From Endomicrobium sp. (GTDB taxonomy: Bacteria; Elusimicrobiota; Endomicrobiia; Endomicrobiales; Endomicrobiaceae): a DNA stretch of 9,807 nt. Shown here in pieces: positions 1 to 5,634 of the stretch. How positions within the stretch are numbered: position 1 is the stretch's first letter; each line of letters starts with the position of its first letter. A program made the position numbers and the translations under genes. Below the pieces are notes generated by a model. It saw only the letters and a program-made list of their open reading frames with translations, had not been told where the DNA came from and did no database searches. Location: assembly GCA_031277075.1 (NCBI GenBank), contig JAISLV010000152.1, positions 1 to 9,807 of the forward strand, read 5' to 3'.

Positions 1-95
1 TTTATTATAAATGAAAATAAAGACGTGTTTTGAGAAAAATGTTGAGTTTTTGAAAATTAAATATAGAGTATAAAAATATAAGCCGTTAAGGATAG

Positions 96-160
96 TTGCC
101 GTAATTCCCCTTTTGCAAAAGGGGTGTCGCTGAAAGCGACGGGGTATTTTTCCGTTGTCT
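96..160 (+). repeat. Dispersed double-hairpin repeat, copy 1
   Basis: The unit runs TTGCCGT-AATT, then the perfect 18-base palindrome CCCCTTTTGCAAAAGGGG (107-124), then a second hairpin GTCGCT-GAA-AGCGAC (126-140), then GGGGTATTT and CCGTTGTCT. Copy 2 at 5513-5592 shares the flanks and first hairpin but has a different second stem. The unit is far too short to encode anything and is not followed by a run of T on either strand, so it is not a standard terminator. I recall similar CCCCTTTT...GGGGTATTT units scattered in many gut bacterial genomes, but could not check this. A DNA-level palindromic element (REP or MITE type) is the simplest reading. Confidence 0.75.
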
Positions 161-170
161 TGTCTGTTTT

Positions 171-199
171 TCTTGTAAAAAGGGGAATTAACGGAGCAA
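171..199 (-). repeat. Partial repeat copy in inverted orientation
   Basis: Read on the minus strand, this is TTGC-TC-CGTT-AATTCCCCTTTTTACAA, an opposite-facing copy of the left part of the hairpin repeat (conserved TTGCCGT-AATTCCCCTTTT). It lacks the second GGGG arm and the second hairpin. It is enclosed by an inverted pair, GTTGTCTTGTCT (154-165) and AGACAAAGACAAC (199-211), which differ by a single inserted A. Copy 1 and this fragment therefore sit head to head as a nested palindrome of about 115 bases. Confidence 0.5.
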
Positions 200-383
200 G
201 ACAAAGACAACAGCAGCGGCAAAAGAAATATCGCGAGGGACATTATCCGCTTTGCCGTAATTGGCGACAGCCGACAACGGATGCAATGGATACATGGATG
301 CATGGCAAAAACGGCAAAAGAACAAAAACGCAGCTTGGCGGATGACAAGGATAGATGTGTTTTCTATAACTAACTTTTTTGTA

Positions 384-1541
384 TCACAGATACTTTTTCG
401 CGCCGATTTTCATAATGTGTCCTATTGTGAAAACGACGCTTCCCACTATTAACGCAAAAATCGGCGCAACTATCAAAGAACCTAAAATCCATTCTAAAAC
501 TCTTTGCAAAAATTGCTGTCCTATTGTCTGCCAGCTTACTTCGGTAAGGAATTTCCCGTGCCGTAAAAAATATCCGATTTCAATGCACACAAACGGAATG
601 AACGGCGGCATAGCGAGTTTGTCCACGCTAAAAGACACGGCTCTGTTTAAATTAAACCACCCGACGCCGACCATTAAAATAAAATTTCTTATGCCGGGCA
701 GAGCAAGCGCGCCCCAAAAAGAACCCCATGCCGCAGAAATTCCCAGATGAAAAGGATTGCCGTCGCTTTTTAATTGTTCCGCCACAACTTTAAAAGGGTT
801 TATTGAAACTATGTCCCCTTTTTCGTTTTTAACAAATTTTCTATGAGCTATCGGCAACATAGAGCGGATTGTAAGATAGGTATTTAAAACGCTGAGGCGG
901 GCGTTATCTTTTATAAAACTAAAATGCGAAACGCGTTCCGCGCGGTTTTTAGGATAATGAACCCCGACTTCAACCTCTTTAACGTCAAAGCCCGCCCATA
1001 TCGCTTTTATTATTATCTCAACTTCAAACGCGAAACGTTTTGAAAATATTTTATATTTATCAAAAACGTCTACGGGATAGACGCGAAATCCGCTTTGAAT
1101 ATCGGCTATATTTTGTCCCGTTTGAACCCTTGCCCAAAACCCGGAAAACGAACGCCCGAACTTTGAAGCCTTAGGAATTGTTTCGCCGTCAAAATTTCTT
1201 TTGCCTATAATAATTGAAGAGCTTTGCTCCTTTGCGGCTATAAGCAGTTTTTCAATATCTGCGGGAAAATGCTGTCCGTCGGCGTCTATGGTTAAAATGT
1301 GCGTAAAGCCGTTATTTTTTGCCCAGCTTGCCGCGCTAATTATCGCCGCGCCTTTGCCCTGATTTTTTTTGAATTTAATAATGTTTATCGGCAAACTTGA
1401 AATTTTATCAAGTCCTCCGTCGGCGCTGCCGTCGTCAACCACTAAAACGTTCTTGTAAAGGGACAATACCCCTTTTGCAACGCCGCTTACAGTCGACGCG
1501 TGATTATAGAGAGGAATTACGATTAACGGATTAAATTTCAT
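384..1541 (-). CDS. GT2-family glycosyltransferase fused to a C-terminal DUF2062-like membrane domain
   Basis: A 385-residue protein. Residues about 5-225 form a GT-A fold of the dolichol-phosphate-mannose-synthase-like GT2 type: an N-terminal VIPLYNH, VVDDGS at 34-39 (nucleotide-binding Asp), DADGQH at 86-91 (the DxD-type metal site) and QSGFRVYP at 149-156. Residues about 250-380 are hydrophobic with several probable membrane segments and resemble DUF2062 (for example NPFHLGISAAWGSF and the VLEWILGSLIVAPIFALIVG stretch). It probably transfers a sugar to a lipid-linked or membrane acceptor on the cytoplasmic face. It is the last gene of the leftward set, 127 bases after the thioesterase, and has a candidate promoter of its own (1564-1592). 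No good Shine-Dalgarno precedes the ATG. Similar GT2/DUF2062 proteins occur, as I recall, in flexirubin/aryl-polyene clusters; sugar and acceptor are unknown. Confidence 0.85.
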   Translation of the reverse strand: MKFNPLIVIPLYNHASTVSGVAKGVLSLYKNVLVVDDGSADGGLDKISSLPINIIKFKKNQGKGAAIISAASWAKNNGFTHILTIDADGQHFPADIEKLLIAAKEQSSSIIIGKRNFDGETIPKASKFGRSFSGFWARVQTGQNIADIQSGFRVYPVDVFDKYKIFSKRFAFEVEIIIKAIWAGFDVKEVEVGVHYPKNRAERVSHFSFIKDNARLSVLNTYLTIRSMLPIAHRKFVKNEKGDIVSINPFKVVAEQLKSDGNPFHLGISAAWGSFWGALALPGIRNFILMVGVGWFNLNRAVSFSVDKLAMPPFIPFVCIEIGYFLRHGKFLTEVSWQTIGQQFLQRVLEWILGSLIVAPIFALIVGSVVFTIGHIMKIGAKKYL

Positions 1542-1563
1542 TGTGATTTTTTAACAAGTAAAA

Positions 1564-1592
1564 ATTTTGAATTCCAAGTCGTCTTTTGTCAA
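1564..1592 (-). promoter_or_regulatory. Candidate sigma70-type promoter for the GT2 gene
   Basis: On the minus strand a perfect -35 TTGACA (1592-1587) is followed after 17 bases by CAAAAT (1569-1564), a 4/6 match to the -10 consensus. Transcription would begin near 1557, leaving about a 15-base leader before the ATG at 1541. The -35 lies in the loop of an 8-bp inverted repeat. This would allow the glycosyltransferase to be expressed separately from the upstream genes. Inference from sequence only. Confidence 0.45.
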
Positions 1593-1607
1593 TACTTGCC
1601 GACTTGG
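1574..1607. promoter_or_regulatory. 8-bp inverted repeat around the -35 box (possible operator)
   Basis: CCAAGTCG (1574-1581) and CGACTTGG (1600-1607) are perfect inverted arms separated by 18 bases. The arms flank the candidate TTGACA -35 box on the minus strand. No T-run follows on either strand, so it does not look like an intrinsic terminator. The centre-to-centre distance of 26 bases is long for a single dimeric repressor site but compatible with two half sites or an RNA hairpin after the thioesterase gene. Confidence 0.4.
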
Positions 1608-1668
1608 TTTAAAGATTTTTCAGGGTTTGCAATTTCCTGTATCAAGCTATTTTTTCTTTTTTTAGCGT

Positions 1669-2145
1669 TTATTTATTTTCGGCTTGGCGCAGCGTTCCGT
1701 TTTTCCATTTTTTGCAGAGTTCTTCAAAGAAAGGCGGTTTGTTCACTAAAATTCCAAGATTTTTGTCAACCATAAGCTGAACGCTGTAGCCTGAAGTCAT
1801 CTGCTCTTTGTTTTCGTTGTATATGCTGAACTCAAAATCCAGTCTTGCCGCTTCGTTCCAATATAGTAAGGTTTGAAGTTTATAGGTTTTTTCAAATTCC
1901 AAAGATTTAAAATAGTCAAAATGTATTTGCTTTAACGGTATAATTACGCCGTTATTATAAAAATCCGTATAGCCCATACCGTATTTTTTGCCCAAAGCGA
2001 GCCGTCCAAGTTCAAAATAAACGGCGTAATTTCCGTGCCACACTATATTCATAGGATCAAGCTCGCTGAAACGCGCGGCGATTTCTATTTCGCACGATAA
2101 AGGCGCGGGGTCGCCGTGATTTTGTTTAAAATATTGTTTCTTCAT
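1669..2145 (-). CDS. Acyl-CoA/acyl-ACP thioesterase, 4HBT hotdog family (ApeK-like)
   Basis: A 158-residue single hotdog domain. Residues 26-40 read FSELDPMNIVWHGNY, the signature of the 4-hydroxybenzoyl-CoA thioesterase/YbgC family, with Asp30 as the likely catalytic residue and HGNY at 37-40. FELGR at about 44-48 is the usual start of the long helix, and the usual beta strands follow. It should hydrolyse a thioester on an acyl carrier protein or CoA in the cytoplasm. The ATG is supported by AGGCGG about five bases upstream. It follows the dehydratase by 54 bases, and that gap contains a small 6-bp hairpin (2173-2192). Paired with a dehydratase, an MMPL exporter and a GT2, it matches the thioesterase of aryl polyene/flexirubin clusters. 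A role in ordinary fatty-acid turnover cannot be excluded. Confidence 0.85.
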   Translation of the reverse strand: MKKQYFKQNHGDPAPLSCEIEIAARFSELDPMNIVWHGNYAVYFELGRLALGKKYGMGYTDFYNNGVIIPLKQIHFDYFKSLEFEKTYKLQTLLYWNEAARLDFEFSIYNENKEQMTSGYSVQLMVDKNLGILVNKPPFFEELCKKWKNGTLRQAENK

Positions 2146-2199
2146 TTTATCCGCCTGTTTTGGTGTCTTTGCCTTGCGCTTTTTGCCGCAAGAGCGCGG

Positions 2200-2556
2200 T
2201 CAGTTTTTTTGCGCGCCCGATACTTTTAATTGCATTTGCGAGTAAATTTCTTCGGCGTTTTTTATGACCGCTCTGAAAATTCCGTCCGCCGTTTCAACTG
2301 ACACCGTTATTTGCGTATCGGGCAAAATCGGTTTTACAAATTTTACTTTTATCGCTTCGCTTATATTTGCGGTTTCGTCGTTCAAAAGTTTTTTTATGCA
2401 AAAAAGAACGATTTCTATTTGAACTACGCCCGGCAGCAAAGGCTGGTTTGGAAAATGCCCCTTAAACGCGATAAAATCGCCGTTTATTTTAAAAATGAAA
2501 TCTTTGCCGTTTCGGCTTTGAAAAGAGTTTTTTATGTCTTCGTGAATTGTTTTCAT
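2200..2556 (-). CDS. FabZ/ApeI-like 3-hydroxyacyl-ACP dehydratase (hotdog)
   Basis: A 118-residue hotdog protein, shorter than FabZ (about 145-150). GHFPNQPLLPGVVQIE at 33-48 is the FabZ/FabA active-site stretch: His34 and Glu48 match the catalytic pair, with the 14-residue spacing of FabZ, and PGV starts the central helix. The family dehydrates 3-hydroxyacyl-ACP to the trans-2-enoyl thioester. In aryl polyene pathways such dehydratases build the conjugated chain. The start overlaps the lipoprotein stop as ATGA (2553-2556), indicating translational coupling. It is unlikely to be the housekeeping FabZ because it lies outside any lipid A/fatty-acid gene set and its flanks are poorly conserved. 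No partner ketosynthase or carrier protein is visible in the window. Confidence 0.82.
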   Translation of the reverse strand: MKTIHEDIKNSFQSRNGKDFIFKINGDFIAFKGHFPNQPLLPGVVQIEIVLFCIKKLLNDETANISEAIKVKFVKPILPDTQITVSVETADGIFRAVIKNAEEIYSQMQLKVSGAQKN

Positions 2557-2999
2557 AGTTTATTTATCCATAGCACAGGTTCGCCGTTCTCGTAAAAATA
2601 AAGCCTGTTATTTATTGTTTTTGCGTTAGTTTCCGTTTTGTCTATAAAGTATTGTCTAAAAATGCGCTCAAATTCTTCAATTGTATTTTTGGGCATAAAC
2701 CCGATTATAAAATAAATGTCGGTGCCTCCGTTTTTAATAAGTTTCATATCCTGCAGTTTTACGCCTATATCGTTCATTATCACAACTCGGACGCCTTCGT
2801 CGTCGTTGACCGCTATTACTCTAAAACTCAAATCTTCTCTATAGACGCCGTAGAGCATTACGGTTTTTTCTTTTGACGCCGCTTTAGAAACGGGCTCGCG
2901 GGCTTTATAATTAATTCTGCCCGCCGCGCATCCAGACAAACCCGTAAAAAATAGCGCAATGCAGGCAATCATTAACCAACCTTTTTTATAAATCCTCAT
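2553..2999 (-). CDS. Small outer-membrane lipoprotein (possibly DUF3261-like)
   Basis: 148 residues. The N-terminus MRIYKKGW is followed by a hydrophobic stretch and the lipobox LSGC, so lipidation and cleavage are expected at Cys24. The next residues are Ala-Ala, not Asp, which favours Lol-dependent transport to the outer membrane. The mature part has the look of alternating beta strands (about 45-105) and a C-terminal helix with YFI and paired aromatics. Size, lipobox and position between an MMPL exporter and a dehydratase match the DUF3261 lipoprotein found in aryl polyene clusters, but the assignment rests mainly on context. The start overlaps the exporter stop as ATGA (2996-2999), and the stop overlaps the dehydratase start. 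Probable role: periplasmic or outer-membrane handling of the exported lipid. Confidence 0.75.
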   Translation of the reverse strand: MRIYKKGWLMIACIALFFTGLSGCAAGRINYKAREPVSKAASKEKTVMLYGVYREDLSFRVIAVNDDEGVRVVIMNDIGVKLQDMKLIKNGGTDIYFIIGFMPKNTIEEFERIFRQYFIDKTETNAKTINNRLYFYENGEPVLWINKL

Positions 3000-5425
3000 A
3001 TTGTTCGCCTTAAATCGTCGTTTTCGTTATCTTCTTTTAAAAAAGAGGGAACAATAAACAGGGTTATCAGAATTGAAGTTAGAATTCCTATAAAAACCAT
3101 AAACCCTATAATAAACAAAACTTTATGCTGCGCCGCCATTAAAGAACCGAACCCTATCAGCGTTGACAGCGCCGCCGCAATTACGGCTTTTGACGGATGC
3201 AAAAGATTATGCGATTTTGTCTTTTTAAAAATCATAAAAATTCCGTAATCTATGCCCAAAGCTATAAGCAAAGGCATAGCGAAAATCCCAAAAATATTTA
3301 TTTCAACTTTAAACAAAGCGGCGGCGGCAAAAAACGCGCCCAGCCCGCATATAGAAGGCAGCATTGCCAAAACCGCCGATTTAACGTTTTTTAGCAGCAA
3401 AGCCATTAACGCGAAAGAACATAAAATTACAAGCGATATTATTTTATAAAAATTGCCGAACAATTCCGTCTTTATTTTATCGCTTAAAATTTCGTTTGAT
3501 ATTAGAAGAGTTCCGATATTTGAAATATTGTCGTTTTGAATTTTTGGGAATACGCTTTGTATCGGCGTTTTGCCGCCGTCTTCAGACGCCAAAGCAAGAG
3601 ATTTCTCAAGAGGCATTGCCTTAGGTTCGGCGCGGCGAAAAGATTTTACAATATTTACAAAAGCGTATTTGCCGTCGTATTCTACTATCGGGTTATAGAC
3701 TTGCTCCAATGCAAACAAAGAAGAGCTGCGCCCGTCCGCCGCTTTGGCGTTTTTTAAAAAAGAATAAAAACCGTCAAAGATTTTAGGGTTTATATTATAT
3801 TTTTTTGCGGCTTTTTCTATTTCGTTTTTTATATTCTTTATGCGCTCTGGCGTCCAAAATTTTTTCCAGTTTTCTACGTTTATTTCTTTCTGTTTTTTGC
3901 TTGGGAAAAGTTTTGCAAGAGGCAAATCTCCTTTATTTAAAGCCGCCAAACGGGCGTTGTTTTCAAGAGCCTGTTCCTTTGTGTCGCCGAAAACAAATAA
4001 AAATTCGTTATCGTTATAAGCGTTTCCCGTAAACGCTTCAAAAATTTTTTTATCCGCTTCAAAATTTTTTGAAACGGTGTTTAAAACTTCAAAAGACGCA
4101 TTGAATTTAACGTGTTTAAAACCTATAAAAGAGCATATAAAAAGCGCGGTCAAAATAAAGGCGGCAAAAGGCGGACGCAGGCGGATATTTTTTGCGCAAT
4201 ATCGCGTTTTTTTTGCGGCTTTAGCATTTTGTATTGAACTTTGCGCTTTGCAGTCAAAAATAAACGGCATTACAAAAAGAGCTATAAAAAAAGCGGCGGC
4301 TAACCCGACCGCGCAAAACACGGATATTTGCTTAAACAAAAGCGTGTCCGACAAAAGCAAAAGCAAAAATCCAGCTATGGAAGTTCCCGCGCTTACGGCT
4401 ATAGGTTTAAACATTAAACTTATAGTCTTAAAGCTGTCTTCTTCTTTCGTCGCTTTCAGCGCAAAGTAAATATAGACCGAATAATCTATGCAAAGACCCG
4501 TCAACACCGCGCCAAAACCTATAGTAATCCCCGAAACTCCGTTAAACGCAAGCGAAGTAATTACGCCTGCAAAAACGACAATCGCCGAAGGCAAAACATA
4601 AATAAACAGAGATTTTTTATCTCTAAAAAAAACAAGGAACAAAATAAACATTAAAACGCCGGCTATAGTAAAAATTTTTTTTATATCTTCATTTATTATA
4701 GAGCTGTTTTCAAAAGTATAGCGCGGCGCGCCCATATAAAAAGCGGTAATATTGCCGGGCAGTTCCTTTTTTAGTTTTTGAAAAAAAGCGTTTATTTCTC
4801 TTGCGGCGCCCGCGTCGAGAAAATTTTTGCCGTAATCAAAAATAAGCAGCGCGCGTTTTCCGTCTTTTGAAGTTATAACGCCGTTATTAATTTCAAGAGC
4901 GTCCGTAAAATTTAATTTTTTTAATTCTTCGGCAAAAATCGGAAGCAAACCTAAAGGGTCTGCCGCAATAAATTCTTGCGTAAAAGAGCCTTCAAGCGAA
5001 TATAAGCTCTTGGCGTTTTCTTCCATCTTTGCCGCTGCGGCTTCTTTTGAAATTAAAGGGAGCGTTTTATCTTCAAAATCTTTATTCCAAAGCGTTGGAA
5101 CGGCGTAATAGTATGAAAGCAAAAAATCGGCGTCTATACGCGGCGCGGTAAACTTTATTTTTTCATTATTTAAAAAAGCGTCGGCAAGCTTTGCGCAATA
5201 TTTTTGAAGGTCTTGCCCGTCGGAACTTTCAACTACGACAAAAATTTTACTTGCCAACGGCGAATTTTGAAAGAGCTTTAATTCCTGCGAAAACGAAGAA
5301 GGCAGCATTTCAGAAACGTCTTCCCGCAATTTTATTTGAGAAAATAAAAGAAAAAATACGGCAAAAAAAAGCGCGGCTGAAAAAAAATATATTTTCTTAT
5401 ATTTTGAAATTAAAAGCCAAAACAT
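2996..5425 (-). CDS. MMPL/RND-superfamily lipid exporter (ApeM-like)
   Basis: 809 residues with the duplicated MMPL layout: helix 1 at about 12-30, a large periplasmic domain to about 245, helices 2-6 at about 250-392, helix 7 at about 420-435, a second periplasmic domain to about 655, and helices 8-12 at about 660-793. Both halves carry the proton-relay motif of the family: GLCIDYSVYIY at 310-320 (Asp314-Tyr315) and GIDYGIFMIF at 724-733 (Asp726-Tyr727). It is expected to use proton motive force to extract or move a lipid-like product from the inner membrane toward the periplasm. It starts the operon, with AAAGGA about five bases before the ATG. A TTGACT-like -35 lies at 5500-5505 on this strand but no convincing -10 follows. 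Homologues in aryl polyene clusters are normally preceded by a LolA-like carrier; none is seen here. Confidence 0.9.
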   Translation of the reverse strand: MFWLLISKYKKIYFFSAALFFAVFFLLFSQIKLREDVSEMLPSSFSQELKLFQNSPLASKIFVVVESSDGQDLQKYCAKLADAFLNNEKIKFTAPRIDADFLLSYYYAVPTLWNKDFEDKTLPLISKEAAAAKMEENAKSLYSLEGSFTQEFIAADPLGLLPIFAEELKKLNFTDALEINNGVITSKDGKRALLIFDYGKNFLDAGAAREINAFFQKLKKELPGNITAFYMGAPRYTFENSSIINEDIKKIFTIAGVLMFILFLVFFRDKKSLFIYVLPSAIVVFAGVITSLAFNGVSGITIGFGAVLTGLCIDYSVYIYFALKATKEEDSFKTISLMFKPIAVSAGTSIAGFLLLLLSDTLLFKQISVFCAVGLAAAFFIALFVMPFIFDCKAQSSIQNAKAAKKTRYCAKNIRLRPPFAAFILTALFICSFIGFKHVKFNASFEVLNTVSKNFEADKKIFEAFTGNAYNDNEFLFVFGDTKEQALENNARLAALNKGDLPLAKLFPSKKQKEINVENWKKFWTPERIKNIKNEIEKAAKKYNINPKIFDGFYSFLKNAKAADGRSSSLFALEQVYNPIVEYDGKYAFVNIVKSFRRAEPKAMPLEKSLALASEDGGKTPIQSVFPKIQNDNISNIGTLLISNEILSDKIKTELFGNFYKIISLVILCSFALMALLLKNVKSAVLAMLPSICGLGAFFAAAALFKVEINIFGIFAMPLLIALGIDYGIFMIFKKTKSHNLLHPSKAVIAAALSTLIGFGSLMAAQHKVLFIIGFMVFIGILTSILITLFIVPSFLKEDNENDDLRRTI

Positions 5426-5512
5426 TGGAATCCTTTAAAGCGGCTAAGAAGCTGAGCAACGACAAAAAGGCAGCTGGGAAATGGCAAATGCGCTTTTTTA
5501 GTCAATCTGCCG

Positions 5513-5592
5513 TTGCCGTCAAATTCCCCTTTTGTAAAAAGGGGTGGCGGCGCAGACAATGTCTGCGCTGACGGGGTATTTGCCGTTCGTCT
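5513..5592 (+). repeat. Dispersed double-hairpin repeat, copy 2
   Basis: The same architecture as copy 1: TTGCCGT, AAATT, hairpin CCCCTTTT-gta-AAAAGGGG (5526-5544), second hairpin GCGCAGAC-AAT-GTCTGCGC (5550-5568), then GACGGGGTATTT and CCGTT-CGTCT. The second stem shares no sequence with copy 1 yet is perfectly paired (8 bp here, 6 bp in copy 1). CAAATTCCCC (5520-5529) can also pair with the distal GGGGTATTTG (5573-5582), competing with the first hairpin. The repeat lies between serS and the exporter operon, both read leftward, and could influence readthrough, but there is no terminal T-run. Confidence 0.75.
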
Positions 5593-5602
5593 TTCCGCCG
5601 TT

Positions 5603-5634
5603 GCCTAGCCGCCTAACTTCCTAGCTGCTTAGCC
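5603..5634 (-). repeat. Four degenerate 8-base tandem units across the serS stop codon
   Basis: On the minus strand the sequence parses as GGCTAAGC, AGCTAGGA, AGTTAGGC, GGCTAGGC, followed by AACGGCGG. The consensus is roughly RGYTARGM with one to three changes per unit. The serS stop TAG lies within unit three. Two similar units (GGCTAAGA, AGCTGAGC, then AACG) occur in the opposite orientation at 5442-5461. An array of short tandem units at both edges would fit a replication-slippage or element-end origin. Confidence 0.4.

Larger units (their letters stand above)
1..383. other. Gene-less region carrying hairpin repeats and repeat fragments
   Basis: I see no supportable gene here. Bases 1-90 are AT-rich and featureless to me. 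From about 96 to 211 there is a hairpin repeat plus an oppositely oriented partial copy, listed separately. Around 252-275 there is a decayed fragment that repeats TTGCCGTAATT exactly (96-106 and 252-262) and is followed by a GGCGACAGCC stretch. At 286-306 a short imperfect tandem repeat reads ATGGATAC, ATGGATGC, ATGGC. Two rightward open frames (124-345 and 261-452) run across the repeats, have no ribosome binding site and give low-complexity, Q/R/K-rich peptides, so I do not call them genes. I see no clear intrinsic terminator for the leftward operon ending at 384. Confidence 0.6.

Noticed and set aside
286..306. ATGGAT tandem units as a CRISPR or satellite array
   Set aside because: There are only about 2.5 units of 8 bases with no spacers; too short to mean more than local slippage.
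124..452. Two short rightward open frames (73 and 63 codons) in the left-hand gene-less region
   Set aside because: They cross the hairpin repeats, lack ribosome binding sites and give low-complexity peptides; part also lies antisense to the glycosyltransferase gene.
2173..2197. CTTGCG/CGCAAG hairpin between dehydratase and thioesterase as a terminator
   Set aside because: The stem is only 6 bp with an 8-base loop and no T-run on the coding strand; the genes are probably still co-transcribed.
4077..4469. 130-codon rightward open frame
   Set aside because: It is antisense to the exporter gene, whose full-length frame with MMPL motifs is clearly the real one.
5191..5571. 126-codon rightward open frame from the exporter start into the intergenic repeat
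   Set aside because: It is antisense to the exporter N-terminus, is Lys/Ala-rich with no fold signal, and ends within the hairpin repeat.
5526..5580. Intrinsic terminator for serS formed by the CCCCTTTT/AAAAGGGG hairpin
   Set aside because: No adequate T-run follows the stem on the minus strand, and the same unit occurs where no gene ends on that strand, so I call it a repeat. Some effect on readthrough is still possible.
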